Both the position numbers and the translations under genes were made by a program. DNA of 14,658 nt from Bacteroidetes bacterium SW_11_45_7 (GTDB lineage: Bacteria; Bacteroidota; Bacteroidia; Chitinophagales; SW-11-45-7), in the NCBI GenBank assembly GCA_003022985.1, contig PXTV01000251.1, forward strand, positions 1-14,658, written 5' to 3'. The notes beneath the pieces were generated by a model that did not search any database, had not been told where the DNA came from, and saw nothing but the letters and a program-made list of their open reading frames with translations. Shown in pieces: positions 1-7,069 of the stretch; within the stretch, counting starts at the first letter, position 1, and every line of letters begins with the position of its first letter.

Positions 1-800
1 CCAAAAATGGGCAGGTCAATGTAGGCAGTAACAACGACCCGGATAATGAATTATCCGTTGACGGAAGTGCCAATGTGACCGGTAATGTGGGGATTGGCAC
101 ATCTTCACCCCAATCCAATCTACACGTTAGCGGGACGAATGACGAAGAGTGGATTGACATAAGATCCGGGCAAAATGATACTTCTGGTATTCGTTTGAGG
201 GAGCGCCTCACTAGTGAGTATGGTGTCAATCTCTTTTTTGATGGCGATGGCAATAGGTTTATCATGGATGGAGTAGATAATTCTGGCACCTACTATGATA
301 ATCCCTTTACTTTTACTAGAAATGATGGTAATGTGGGTATCAACACAGTATCTCCTTCCTACCAACTGGAAGTGGATGGGGATGCTGCTAAACCAAGTGG
401 TAGTAGTTGGACAGTTACATCAGACGCTCGGTTGAAGAAAAATGTCTCATCTTACAAAGATGGACTCAGTGACATAATGAAAATTGATCCGGTCAATTTC
501 CAATACAATAAACAATCGGGCTTTGATGCAGAAGAGAAGCATGTAGGCGTCATTGCCCAGGAGCTCAAAGAAGTGGCTCCTTATATGGTTGGCACCTATG
601 AGAAAGATGGCGAAGAGTATTACAGTATGAATAACTCCGCCATGACCTACATGCTCATCAATGCGGTGCAGCAACTCGAGCAGAAAAACCAGGAGCAGCA
701 GCAAGTGAACAAGCAGCTCAGGGCTCAGAACAAGAAGCTCAAGCAGGAGATCAGCCGCATTAAAGAGGCGCTTCAAAAAGAGGGCGTCAACCTGAATTAA
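1..800 (+). CDS. S74 (chaperone of endosialidase) domain surface protein, 3' part
   Basis: The frame is already open at the first base, so the protein begins before the window; the GTG at 75 is an internal codon, not a convincing start. Residues below are numbered from that GTG. Two copies of a Bacteroidota surface repeat are visible, NVGIGTSSP (about 4-12) and NVGINTVSP (86-94), each followed by an LHV/LEV strand. The C-terminal third is a Peptidase_S74 intramolecular chaperone: TSDARLKKN (115-123), with Ser116 and Lys121 spaced like the autocleavage Ser/Lys pair of endosialidase, then HVGVIAQEL (156-164) and a Gln/Lys-rich coiled coil to the end. In this family the domain trimerises a fibrous stalk and then cuts itself off. 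In Bacteroidota such proteins are cell-surface or secreted rather than necessarily phage. A likely terminator follows at 809-852. The family call is secure; the substrate or host role is unknown. Confidence 0.85.
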   Translation, partial: KNGQVNVGSNNDPDNELSVDGSANVTGNVGIGTSSPQSNLHVSGTNDEEWIDIRSGQNDTSGIRLRERLTSEYGVNLFFDGDGNRFIMDGVDNSGTYYDNPFTFTRNDGNVGINTVSPSYQLEVDGDAAKPSGSSWTVTSDARLKKNVSSYKDGLSDIMKIDPVNFQYNKQSGFDAEEKHVGVIAQELKEVAPYMVGTYEKDGEEYYSMNNSAMTYMLINAVQQLEQKNQEQQQVNKQLRAQNKKLKQEISRIKEALQKEGVNLN

Positions 801-808
801 TCAAAAAC

Positions 809-852
809 AAGCTGCCTCACCCGGCCAAATGGCTTTGGGGAGGTAGCTTTTC
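809..852 (+). terminator. probable Rho-independent terminator after the S74 gene
   Basis: AAGCTGCCTC (809-818) pairs with GAGGTAGCTT (840-849) over ten positions with one G-T wobble. An inner CCAAA/TTTGG stem extends the hairpin and a short T run follows. It starts eight bases after the stop codon, so it probably separates the S74 gene from the sorting-domain gene downstream. Confidence 0.55.
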
Positions 853-911
853 GTTCCTGTTGTACCGATCCAATATTGAAGCCAGAAACAGTGTAAAAGA
901 GCAATTGAATC

Positions 912-1301
912 ATGATGACATCAAGCATTTCTTTTCCTGCACTCATGACGGACAGTTTCTCCGATCATACAATCGAACTCAACCAAGGCCGGCAAAATGG
1001 CCGGGGCAATTCAGTAGGTATCAATATCCCTGAAATGAACCTTAGTGTCAAAGCGTATCCCAACCCCGTAACAGCCAGTGTCAACCTGGAGATGAATGGG
1101 CCAAAAGCCAGGGCCATGGATATCCTTATTCATAATGTGCGCGGGGAAGAATTGAATGTGCCGTTGGAAGAGAAACAAAGGGACAACACCTGCCACTTTG
1201 TGTGGGATTTTCATCAATACCCTGATGGGATTTATTTCCTGAGCTTTCACAACAAGAGCGGCCAACAACTCAAGATCATCAAAGTGCAAAAAATCAGTTG
1301 A
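912..1301 (+). CDS. small protein consisting mainly of a T9SS type A C-terminal sorting domain
   Basis: This 129-residue protein carries a type IX secretion C-terminal sorting domain over about residues 43-128. Visible landmarks are YPNPV (49-53), a central strand ILIHNVRGEEL (71-81), YPDGIYFLS (103-111) and the final Lys-rich strand KIIKVQK (121-127). In the family this domain docks on the T9SS translocon in the outer membrane and is removed or anchored after export. The usual partners are missing: no N-terminal signal peptide can be seen, and only about 40 residues precede the domain. A stop codon lies in frame at 906-908, so the gene does not simply extend upstream. It may be a remnant of a longer secreted protein. 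Start: tandem ATGs at 912 and 915. Confidence 0.7.
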   Translation: MMTSSISFPALMTDSFSDHTIELNQGRQNGRGNSVGINIPEMNLSVKAYPNPVTASVNLEMNGPKARAMDILIHNVRGEELNVPLEEKQRDNTCHFVWDFHQYPDGIYFLSFHNKSGQQLKIIKVQKIS

Positions 1302-1419
1302 ACTTGTCGACTATGTGTACCAGTATTGACAAGAGGGGAATGGTTAAACAGCTACTAAATGAGGATACCCCCTCAGCAAATACCATAACGCAACCTTTTT
1401 TTGACTGTAGAAGGATGTA

Positions 1420-1920
1420 ATGATAAGAAATCTGCGTACCATACCGGTTGCATCTATACTTTTATTAGCTATATTGTCGTTGGCTTTACCCTTAAGTCAG
1501 CAGGGCCATAATAGGAATAAGGTGAGTGATAAGCAGGGGAGTAAGTACGGGCAAACACGGCATAAATGGCAGGAGAGCGATTCCACTCCCGTCATCCATA
1601 TCTCAAATGCGCCATTACAACAACCTCCGCAAATGGTCAGTTTGCAAATCCACGAGCGCTCAACAATAATACAAACTTATACGAGCCCCACAGGAGGTAA
1701 GATCTTGTTTGATTTTATCAGCAAGAATTACCAGCAACTGACCATGCGTTTAAAAAAAAGAAGACAGGATACTGTTTTATGGGCTCGAAATGTTCAAATA
1801 GAAGGTTATCACCGACAAGTGTTGGAAGTGGAGCCCATAGAAGCAGGGCAATATAAGCTGAAGATCCTAAGTCCGGGGGGCAAACCTCTCCAAAAACTTC
1901 AAATCCTAAAAAGCGGGTAG
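1420..1920 (+). CDS. secreted protein of unknown function
   Basis: I do not recognise this 166-residue protein. It begins with a good signal peptide: positive residues (R3, R6), a hydrophobic stretch at about 9-25, and a polar region from about 27. Residues 29-70 are polar and low in complexity, typical of a linker. Residues 83-164 look like a small beta-sandwich; the pattern TGGKILFDF ... EAGQYKLKIL ... LQKLQIL resembles the strand order of T9SS sorting domains, but there is no NP motif, so that is only a resemblance. It is convergent with the TPR-like gene, with six bases between the stop codons and a hairpin across both. Being an exported envelope protein is likely; its function is open. 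Confidence 0.6.
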   Translation: MIRNLRTIPVASILLLAILSLALPLSQQGHNRNKVSDKQGSKYGQTRHKWQESDSTPVIHISNAPLQQPPQMVSLQIHERSTIIQTYTSPTGGKILFDFISKNYQQLTMRLKKRRQDTVLWARNVQIEGYHRQVLEVEPIEAGQYKLKILSPGGKPLQKLQILKSG

Positions 1921-1937
1921 AAATCGTCAACTCGCTT
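1911..1937. terminator. hairpin spanning two convergent stop codons
   Basis: AAGCGGGT (1911-1918) pairs with ACTCGCTT (1930-1937), eight pairs with one wobble. On the minus strand the stem runs into five T residues, so it should end the TPR-like gene transcript; on the plus strand the following tract (GTTTCG) is poorer. Both flanking genes end inside or beside the stem, which is compact but common for convergent pairs. Confidence 0.5.
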
Positions 1938-3429
1938 GTTTCGTATCCTTTTGTTCTTGTGTTTGTAACTTCTTGTAAGTAATCCATTCCCAGAGTTCGG
2001 AGAAGCTAATCATATGGTAGGGCTTCTTCAGGTTCTGCATAGAAGTGAGAAGCTCCTGAAAAAGCTCTTTTTCCCGTTTTTGATCAGCTTTTAGAAGTTT
2101 GCGGAAATACCGAATCGCCAAAGCTTCCAGCTTAAATTGGCCCTTTGTGATTTTGATGTATCGCTCAAAGCTGCGAAGACGCGATTCAACAATTTTATCA
2201 TGGCCCAGGTCGTAATGGATAATCAACTCCAGCATGCGGATGAACGCTGGCAGATCGGTACGGGAAATCCATTTTTCCGCGGCATATATCCTGTTGAGCA
2301 TATCCAGTGCTGATGAATAATTATTCTGAAACCCGTAATAAAACATTGCAGCATTTAAATAAAATGTTACCATTTCATCGTAATCAAAATGCTTTTTATG
2401 CTTAGCTTGATGGTGCAGAAAATGGCAAATGGCAAAGTCTGCCTGCTTATAATCCTTAAGGCTTGCGTAAATTTCAAGTTGCAGCATGTAGTATCTCAGG
2501 AAGAGCTTACTTTTTTGAACCGGGCTCGCTACCGGTATTTTGTTGAGCAAATACAGATGATCAGCTGCTTTCTGAAAATCCTCTGCGACTATTAAATTTT
2601 CCAGGTACCTGGTTACAATCTGAATATACATCCCCGGGTCCTCCTTACCGAGTTGCTGATTGTTCCTGAACTGCGATAAAGCCAGCCAATCGTAGTAAGT
2701 GATGTCACTTAATTGAAAACGATTGTAGTAATACATGCCTTGTAGATGATAATAATAGCTCCTTCCATATTCGGTTTCCGGTAAGTTGGGCCATCGTTGA
2801 CAGGCTTCTTGAAAGTTTTTTTCTTCTTCTTCAAATTGTGCTTTTGACAATGATTGATTGCTATTAAGCAAAATCATGTCATGCGTATATAATTCGTAAA
2901 AGCGTACCAGATCACCCAGCGTGTTATACATTGAACGAAGTTCAAAAGTGACATTTTGCAAAAGGTTTGCATTTTTTTTCGGCCTACAGGAAAGGACCCG
3001 TCTCTTAAAATCAAGCGAAAAAAAGTAAAGCAAAGGAAAGGCACAATTGCGCAACAGTTTAAAATGCTTTTGCATAAGCTTTTCCCCAACATTGTAAAGC
3101 TGTTTTTTTAACAACACCTTTAACTGGCACAAGGATAGTAACAAACTGATCTCGCGGTCATTATTGGCATGGAATTCCACAAGACTGCGCAGAATGATGT
3201 TTTGGAGATAGTTTTTGGCAACGGACAGGTACTTTTTGAGCTTTTCATCCTCTATCTGCGCCATTAATTTGTCTTCATCATATACCTCTTGCTTGTTGAT
3301 GATGTCAAAAATGTGCAGGTACTTGTTTTCCTGTTCCCTGGCGTTAAGACTGGCATAAATTTTTACGTAGCGCTTTTCCGCTGGCGTTAAGGATTGGATA
3401 AGCTCGTGGAGGTTGTTCGATGCTGTCAT
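1927..3429 (-). CDS. conserved Bacteroidota helical TPR-like protein
   Basis: This is a soluble, almost wholly helical protein of about 500 residues with no signal peptide or membrane segment. The opening LHELIQSLTPAEKRYVKIYAS is a signature of a widespread but uncharacterised Bacteroidota family. Many Tyr/Leu-rich helix pairs through the middle (for example YGRSYYYHLQGMYYYNRF and the ADHLYLLNKI region) suggest TPR-like repeats and a scaffold role; no catalytic motif is visible. The frame opens at a TTG at 3438, but the ATG at 3429 is the better start. dnaN lies upstream on the same strand, 336 bases away, so co-transcription is uncertain. The family resemblance is clear; function is unknown. 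Confidence 0.8.
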   Translation of the reverse strand: MTASNNLHELIQSLTPAEKRYVKIYASLNAREQENKYLHIFDIINKQEVYDEDKLMAQIEDEKLKKYLSVAKNYLQNIILRSLVEFHANNDREISLLLSLCQLKVLLKKQLYNVGEKLMQKHFKLLRNCAFPLLYFFSLDFKRRVLSCRPKKNANLLQNVTFELRSMYNTLGDLVRFYELYTHDMILLNSNQSLSKAQFEEEEKNFQEACQRWPNLPETEYGRSYYYHLQGMYYYNRFQLSDITYYDWLALSQFRNNQQLGKEDPGMYIQIVTRYLENLIVAEDFQKAADHLYLLNKIPVASPVQKSKLFLRYYMLQLEIYASLKDYKQADFAICHFLHHQAKHKKHFDYDEMVTFYLNAAMFYYGFQNNYSSALDMLNRIYAAEKWISRTDLPAFIRMLELIIHYDLGHDKIVESRLRSFERYIKITKGQFKLEALAIRYFRKLLKADQKREKELFQELLTSMQNLKKPYHMISFSELWEWITYKKLQTQEQKDTKQAS

Positions 3430-3765
3430 TGTTAACAAGTTTCATGTTCCAGACGAATCTCTTACAAGATGCCAAAAATCAAAATAACCATCAAGTTCTA
3501 AATTCAGATGATCCCCTCTTTATGAGCCATTATTTGAAACGCCAAACAGTAAGATAAGCTTACCATTCTTTCCCTCGGCCTCTTGCTTAGCACCTAATGA
3601 AAGTCTATAACATGACAAATCAAAAAGTCAACTGTAGAGAAAAGACCTTACATAAGCTATAACATAGGAGAGGGCACAAGTTGTATGAGAAACAAGCAAG
3701 GAATTGGTAGGCTGCTCTCTAAAAAATTGGCCAAAAAACAAGCTTTTTGAAAGAAGCGCCTTTTC
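3430..3765. other. 336-base gap between dnaN and the TPR-like gene
   Basis: No gene is apparent in any frame. The part next to dnaN is A/T-rich and contains the palindrome TTGGCCAA (about 3728-3735) plus A and T runs that could act as a weak terminator for dnaN, but I cannot define a stem of convincing strength. No exact TAnnTTTG box was found for the TPR-like gene. Confidence 0.4.
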
Positions 3766-4662
3766 TTAGCTATTCAACATCACAGGCATGATGAGCATGA
3801 GGAGGTTCTCGTTTTCCTCCTGTTCGCTGGGTAATACGATACCTGCTTTAGTGGGCCCCGAAAGGCGGAAATCGGTTTCATCCGTTTCGAGAGCAGTGAG
3901 CATTTCAATAAGGAATTTGGCATTGAAGCCTATTTCCACATCCTCGCCATCGTAATTGCACCGGAGGCGTTCCTGAGCTTCGTTGGCAAAGTCAATATCC
4001 TGGGCGGAAATTTGCAGGTCACTCCCTGAGACTTTCAAAATGGCTTGATGGGTGGTTTGATTGGAGAAGATGGAAATCCTTCGCAATGAGTTTTGCAACT
4101 CATCCCGGCCAATCTTAAGGGAGTAGCCCATCTCATCGGGAATGACGGCATTGTAATCCGGGAACTTCGCATCAACCAGGCGGCAGATCAACTGAATGCT
4201 GTCAAAGGAGAAAAATGCATTGGAGCTGTTGTAAGAGATGGAGACATTGACATCGTCATTGGGAAGGGCTGACTTGAGAAGGTTCAGCGCCTTTTTGGGC
4301 ACGATGAACGAAGAGGCCTGATCGCTCTTCGCATCGCTCCTGTGAAACTTGACAAGCTTGTGGGCGTCAGTTGCCACAAAGGTCATCCCTTCCTCATCGA
4401 ACTGAAAATAAACCCCCGTCATGGCCGGGCGCAACTCATCATTGCTCGTTGCGAAAAGCGTTTTATTGATGGCTTTCCCTAAAATATTGGCGGAAAGCTG
4501 AGTGCTCGATACTTCCCCGGCCTCGGGAATTTTGGGGAAGTCCTCGCCATTCTCGCCACTCAGCTTGTATTTCCCATTCTCAGAGGTGATTTCCACTGCA
4601 TTTGTCTCCTCTTCAATGGTAAAGGTGAGAGGCTGCTCGGGCAGCGTTTTTAACGTGTCCAT
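3766..4662 (-). CDS. dnaN: DNA polymerase III beta sliding clamp, domains I (part)-III
   Basis: These 298 codons encode the clamp from about residue 76 of the usual 370-375 to its natural end. Recognisable stretches are MDTLKTLPEQPLTFTI, the EDFPKIP motif, ELRPAMTGVYFQF with FVATDAHKLV (domain II), LVDAKFPDYNAVIP, and the terminal LMLIMPVML, the family's C-terminal peptide. The clamp is a dimeric ring that tethers the replicative polymerase to DNA and recruits mismatch-repair and ligase proteins through a pocket in domains II-III. The ATG at 4662 is an internal methionine of the normal protein, not its start. The true N terminus lies at 4766 in another frame (separate entry), and about 40 residues between the two pieces are absent. 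As written, no full-length clamp can be made. Identity is certain; whether the break is real is not. Confidence 0.93.
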   Translation of the reverse strand: MDTLKTLPEQPLTFTIEEETNAVEITSENGKYKLSGENGEDFPKIPEAGEVSSTQLSANILGKAINKTLFATSNDELRPAMTGVYFQFDEEGMTFVATDAHKLVKFHRSDAKSDQASSFIVPKKALNLLKSALPNDDVNVSISYNSSNAFFSFDSIQLICRLVDAKFPDYNAVIPDEMGYSLKIGRDELQNSLRRISIFSNQTTHQAILKVSGSDLQISAQDIDFANEAQERLRCNYDGEDVEIGFNAKFLIEMLTALETDETDFRLSGPTKAGIVLPSEQEENENLLMLIMPVMLNS

Positions 4663-4766
4663 GATGAGAAATCCTCAAGGATGGGCAGGACATTGCTGGA
4701 GCTAATAACACCGCTCACGGACTGGAGCTCTTTTAATAGCTTGCTGGTGGATACAACAAATTTCAT
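4650..4766 (-). pseudogene. dnaN: dnaN N-terminal fragment, out of frame with the rest
   Basis: An ATG at 4766 opens a 38-codon frame starting MKFVVSTSKLLKELQSVSG, followed by VLPILEDF. This is the standard opening of Bacteroidota DnaN (first helix, then the LPILE strand). After Phe33 the homology stops and five nonsense residues lead to a TAA at 4650-4652. Clamp homology resumes at ATG-GAC-ACG (4662) one frame away. Compared with the family, roughly 40 residues (about 115 bases, not a multiple of three) of domain I are gone. A TATATTTG box lies 22 bases upstream, so this is the real promoter-proximal start. Confidence 0.85.
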
Positions 4767-4788
4767 AGGAGCATTTTCTTTAGGCCAA

Positions 4789-4796
4789 CAAATATA
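4789..4796 (-). promoter_or_regulatory. Bacteroidota -7 box (TATATTTG) of dnaN
   Basis: On the minus strand this reads TATATTTG, an exact match to TAnnTTTG, ending 22 bases before the dnaN ATG at 4766. No clear -33 TTTG is seen at the expected distance. The remaining sequence up to 5036 holds nothing I recognise. Confidence 0.45.
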
Positions 4797-5063
4797 ATGC
4801 AAGTTTACCTATCTAATATGCCGTATTGAATTTTTAATGGTGAGAGCACTCCCTGTATCTCTTGATTCGGTTCTGCTTATGTATCTCAGAAGCAATCCTT
4901 TCCGGCCAGTGAATAAAATATGCATATCAACCTATATCTGATTTTTTAGAAGTCTACCGGAACAAAAAGACCACTCTTACGTAAAACTTGCCTACCCATA
5001 TTACTATTTACCAAGCCGGACCCTGCGACATGTTTATTGTTTCACCAAAAACCAAACCGTCCT

Positions 5064-5507
5064 ATGAAGAAATTCTATCAACGCAAAAGAGCACGTATAT
5101 CGCAGGGAAGTCAGTCACAAATCAACCATAAGAACTTTAAAAGGGGAGAACTTGTCCATCTTAATGAGCATGAAAAAGATTACCTTATCCGAACATTTGA
5201 CCTGATCATGGAACAATCCGGGGTAGTGCTCCACAAAATGTACGAGCATTACAGAGATGACGATTACGATGCACTTATTGCCATCTCACAAAAGTACCAC
5301 AGCACTATAAGTGTTCTGGACGAGCCAAAATTTAAGCGGCTGCTATCGAGAATTGAAAAGGGAGCACAAACTGATCAATACGACAATCAATTCTTCCTTA
5401 TTCTTATTAAGGAGTTGAAAACGATCTCCCAATGCATGAAAGACGAGCTCAAGGGTGGCATTACAATGCTCCAATACAGACTTGGTTACGAAATGGAGCC
5501 ACTTTAA
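5064..5507 (+). CDS. helical protein resembling an HPt phosphotransfer domain
   Basis: The frame opens at a TTG (5037), but the ATG at 5064 gives a natural start and a 147-residue protein. A basic, disordered head (KKFYQRKRAR) is followed by an all-helical domain of about 105 residues. Its pattern is like a histidine-phosphotransfer bundle: an acidic first helix (HEKDYLIRTFDLIMEQS), a YEHYRDDDYDALIAIS helix, then QKYHSTISVL where HPt proteins carry the phospho-accepting HKxK motif, and two more helices. The position aligned with the phospho-His seems to be Gln, with a His three residues later. This is a fold-level guess from pattern only; it could equally be an unrelated four-helix protein. 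It stands alone, divergent from dnaN. That it is a real gene is likely from length and codon pattern. Confidence 0.6.
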   Translation: MKKFYQRKRARISQGSQSQINHKNFKRGELVHLNEHEKDYLIRTFDLIMEQSGVVLHKMYEHYRDDDYDALIAISQKYHSTISVLDEPKFKRLLSRIEKGAQTDQYDNQFFLILIKELKTISQCMKDELKGGITMLQYRLGYEMEPL

Positions 5508-5643
5508 CATATAGCTTTGAAGGCCAGTTTTGGGATTCGAGGCGTCATTCATATTTACAACCTCGCTGATTGAGCTGGCTCGTCAAATGCCCAACACATT
5601 TCATAGAGTATAATGGCACCCCGGTTAACGGGATCAATATGTG

Positions 5644-5973
5644 CTATTTCTTGATGGTGCCGGATTGAAACAGTGCCTTCACATCGCGGTGTTCAAGAAT
5701 CCCTATGGATACAACGATGACAATGACTAAACTGATGACTAATAAAACAGCATAGATAAGATCAATAGGCGGGAGTTGGCCAAAAAAATGGCCAATCCTT
5801 TGGAGTTGGGCAAAATAAGCAATGCTAATAGCTGCTAACACAGCAGCGAATAAATACATGACAAAAAGGGCAAACTTCCGCCATAGCTCCCTTTTGTACA
5901 GTAGCCCGATGCCGGCAGGTAACAGGAGAAAACGTAATCCAAGATGGATTCGGGATTGATACACACCCTGCAA
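5644..5973 (-). CDS. small integral membrane protein, probably frameshifted near its start
   Basis: The frame gives at most 109 residues from a TTG start at 5973, with three hydrophobic segments: IHLGLRFLLLPAGIGLLY, FALFVMYLFAAVLAAISIAY and IYAVLLVISLVIVIVVSIGIL, then a charged tail. A fourth hydrophobic segment, MTQKVVNSLALFFLVAG, is encoded immediately upstream but in a different frame, from an ATG at 6016. A TATATTTG box lies 31 bases before that ATG. Fusing the two frames would give a four-helix protein of about 120 residues. I therefore suspect one base or a short stretch has been lost or gained near 5970-5980. No catalytic motif is visible and the function is unknown. Confidence 0.6.
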   Translation of the reverse strand: MQGVYQSRIHLGLRFLLLPAGIGLLYKRELWRKFALFVMYLFAAVLAAISIAYFAQLQRIGHFFGQLPPIDLIYAVLLVISLVIVIVVSIGILEHRDVKALFQSGTIKK

Positions 5974-6016
5974 CGAGAAAGAAAAGCGCTAAGCTATTTA
6001 CGACTTTTTGCGTCAT
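5974..6016 (-). pseudogene. out-of-frame N terminus of the small membrane protein
   Basis: The ATG at 6016 encodes MTQKVVNSLALFFLVAG, a typical first transmembrane helix, then the frame continues into sequence that looks non-coding because it lies across the next frame of the same gene. The other frame has a stop codon just before its TTG, so the two pieces cannot be joined without an indel. Moderately supported. Confidence 0.45.
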
Positions 6017-6046
6017 CGCGTTATAAACAATCCACTTATCTAAATG

Positions 6047-6054
6047 CAAATATA
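6047..6054 (-). promoter_or_regulatory. Bacteroidota -7 box (TATATTTG) for the small membrane protein gene
   Basis: The minus strand reads TATATTTG, an exact TAnnTTTG match. It is 31 bases from the ATG at 6016 but 74 from the TTG at 5973, which favours the ATG as the original start. No good -33 TTTG is seen. Confidence 0.4.
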
Positions 6055-6156
6055 TAAAATTAATGCTGAAAGTGAGTTGTCCATTCGTTCCTGATTTTTG
6101 ATCCGGATAATTTTTGCATTTCATTATATTTATGCCTTGGTCAAATACTATAGGAA

Positions 6157-6594
6157 ATGCAAGCCATTCAAAATGCTATAACATACGGTATATTTCCGGT
6201 AACTTTTGGTAGCGCATTTGCTATAGCGATTATTAGCCTTCAGCAAGGGGTAATGCCCGAAATTCTCCCGGCTGCTATTGTCCTCAGGGTTGCTGGCATA
6301 GTGGCCATTGTTGAACGTGTCAATCCGTATGTAAGGGAGTGGAATGAATCGAAAAACGATACGAAAATGGATTTGCTCCACATGATCGTATCCATGGTTC
6401 TTCTCAAAAAAGGCCTGGAAACAATTTTCATTACTGTGCTTTTCAGTGCTGCTATTCGCGTTAGCGACTTCCTCGGTTTTTCCCTTTGGCCCGCGCAATG
6501 GCCCTTACTGCCCCAGCTTCCCGCAGCCATGTTGTTAGTGGGCTTCATGGAATACTGGTTCATCCGCTCGACACATTTGGCAGCTATACACTAA
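6157..6594 (+). pseudogene. fatty acid hydroxylase/sterol desaturase, N-terminal part
   Basis: The first 134 or so residues are the membrane-embedded half of a fatty acid hydroxylase superfamily protein (di-iron, histidine-cluster enzymes of the inner membrane): hydrophobic helices, an IVERVNPYVREWN loop, and VGFMEYWF, where the family continues with the first histidine cluster. At 6558-6561 the frame breaks: after EYWF the text becomes nonsense and ends at 6594, while the downstream homology resumes at HPLDTF in another frame. Roughly 35-45 residues, including the HxxHH-type metal ligands, are missing. The enzyme cannot be active as written. Start ATG at 6157; no strong promoter box was found. 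Confidence 0.75.
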
Positions 6595-6770
6595 CAGTTG
6601 GTCTCTTGCTCATCCTCGGTGCCCAGCCCGAGCTTTTGTTGCTGGTAACGCTATGGGTGAGTGTTCACGGCATGTTCCAGCATTGCAATATCCACTTGCG
6701 GCTCGGGCCGCTCAACCACATCTTTAGCATGGCTGAATTACACCGCTGGCAACATTCAACAAAGCACTAA
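6561..6770 (+). pseudogene. fatty acid hydroxylase/sterol desaturase, C-terminal part, truncated
   Basis: From CAT at 6561 this frame reads HPLDTFGSYTLTVGLLL, then SVHGMFQHCNIHLRLGPLN and FSMAELHRW, which is the second half of a sterol desaturase-like enzyme. The HGMFQH and HRW-HS histidine clusters are present, though the expected HRWHHS reads HRWQHS. The protein then stops at TAA (6768-6770), about 40 residues short of the family's usual end (normally a tail with an NNYG-type segment). The lost tail coincides with the point where an opposite-strand PIN toxin gene also breaks off, so one deletion probably removed both 3' ends. Confidence 0.75.
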
Positions 6771-6807
6771 AAGCAATATTGGTGTCAATCACGATCCTTT
6801 TATTCAT
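6724..6807 (-). pseudogene. PIN-domain toxin (VapC-like), N-terminal remnant
   Basis: The ATG at 6807 starts MNKRIVIDTNIAFSALLN, the canonical first strand and helix of a PIN-domain ribonuclease with the first catalytic Asp in VIDTN (Asp8). After about residue 18 homology stops and the frame ends at TAA 6724-6726, giving 27 codons instead of the usual 130-150. The remaining acidic residues of the active site are absent, so it cannot be a nuclease. The start overlaps the stop of the upstream antitoxin-like gene by eight bases, the classic antitoxin-toxin coupling. Confidence 0.7.
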
Positions 6808-7009
6808 CCAGGCCAAGTTCGTTTTTGGTTCCTTCCCAACGACCCTTTTTCGGCTTTTCAGTCAGATTTTGGACATCTTTTTCTGTGGCCCGGGAATGGG
6901 ACGTTAATTCTTCATACCTGAGGTAATCAATGATTGACTGGATTTTTGATGTATCCGTGCCCGGAGAAAATCTGATCAGGATTTCATTATCTTTTCTTTC
7001 AACTTTCAT
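6800..7009 (-). CDS. antitoxin-like protein paired with the PIN remnant
   Basis: This is a 69-residue charged protein: MKVERKDNEILIRFSPGTD, then KIQSIIDYLRYEELTSHSRA, then a Lys/Glu-rich tail. Small proteins of this shape (short beta strand, one helix, disordered basic-acidic tail) commonly precede PIN-domain toxin genes in Bacteroidota and are taken to be their antitoxins. Here it overlaps the PIN remnant at 6807. The helix-tail part would bind the toxin; DNA binding by the N-terminal part is inferred only. It appears complete. A TATATTTG box and an inverted repeat lie just upstream. Confidence 0.65.
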   Translation of the reverse strand: MKVERKDNEILIRFSPGTDTSKIQSIIDYLRYEELTSHSRATEKDVQNLTEKPKKGRWEGTKNELGLDE

Positions 7010-7037
7010 TTTTCAAGATTTTATGTATTGCCTTTTT

Positions 7038-7045
7038 CAAATATA
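7038..7045 (-). promoter_or_regulatory. Bacteroidota -7 box (TATATTTG) of the antitoxin-toxin pair
   Basis: The minus strand reads TATATTTG, 28 bases before the antitoxin ATG at 7009. It abuts the inverted repeat at 7047-7069. No clear -33 element. Confidence 0.45.
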
Positions 7046-7046
7046 G

Positions 7047-7069
7047 CCGTAAAAATGCGAAACTTACGG
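7047..7069. promoter_or_regulatory. inverted repeat CCGTAA-N11-TTACGG, candidate operator
   Basis: A perfect six-base inverted repeat with an 11-base spacer (half-site centres 17 bases apart) lies immediately upstream of the -7 box of the toxin-antitoxin pair, between the -7 and -33 positions. Antitoxins often repress their own operon through such a site. The position is suggestive; binding is unproven. Confidence 0.35.

Noticed and set aside
1..800. Prophage tail-fibre gene
   Set aside because: S74 domains and GIGT repeats are common in non-phage Bacteroidota surface proteins and no other phage gene is in the window.
5508..5643. Terminator or small RNA between the HPt-like and membrane protein genes
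   Set aside because: Only 4-5 base stems (CGAGG/CCTCG, CCCG/CGGG) without T tracts; not enough to call.
5825..6124. Lipobox-like LVAGC in the frame starting at 6124/6016
   Set aside because: The sequence after the Cys is not protein-like, whereas the neighbouring frame continues as transmembrane helices; a frameshift explains it better than a lipoprotein.
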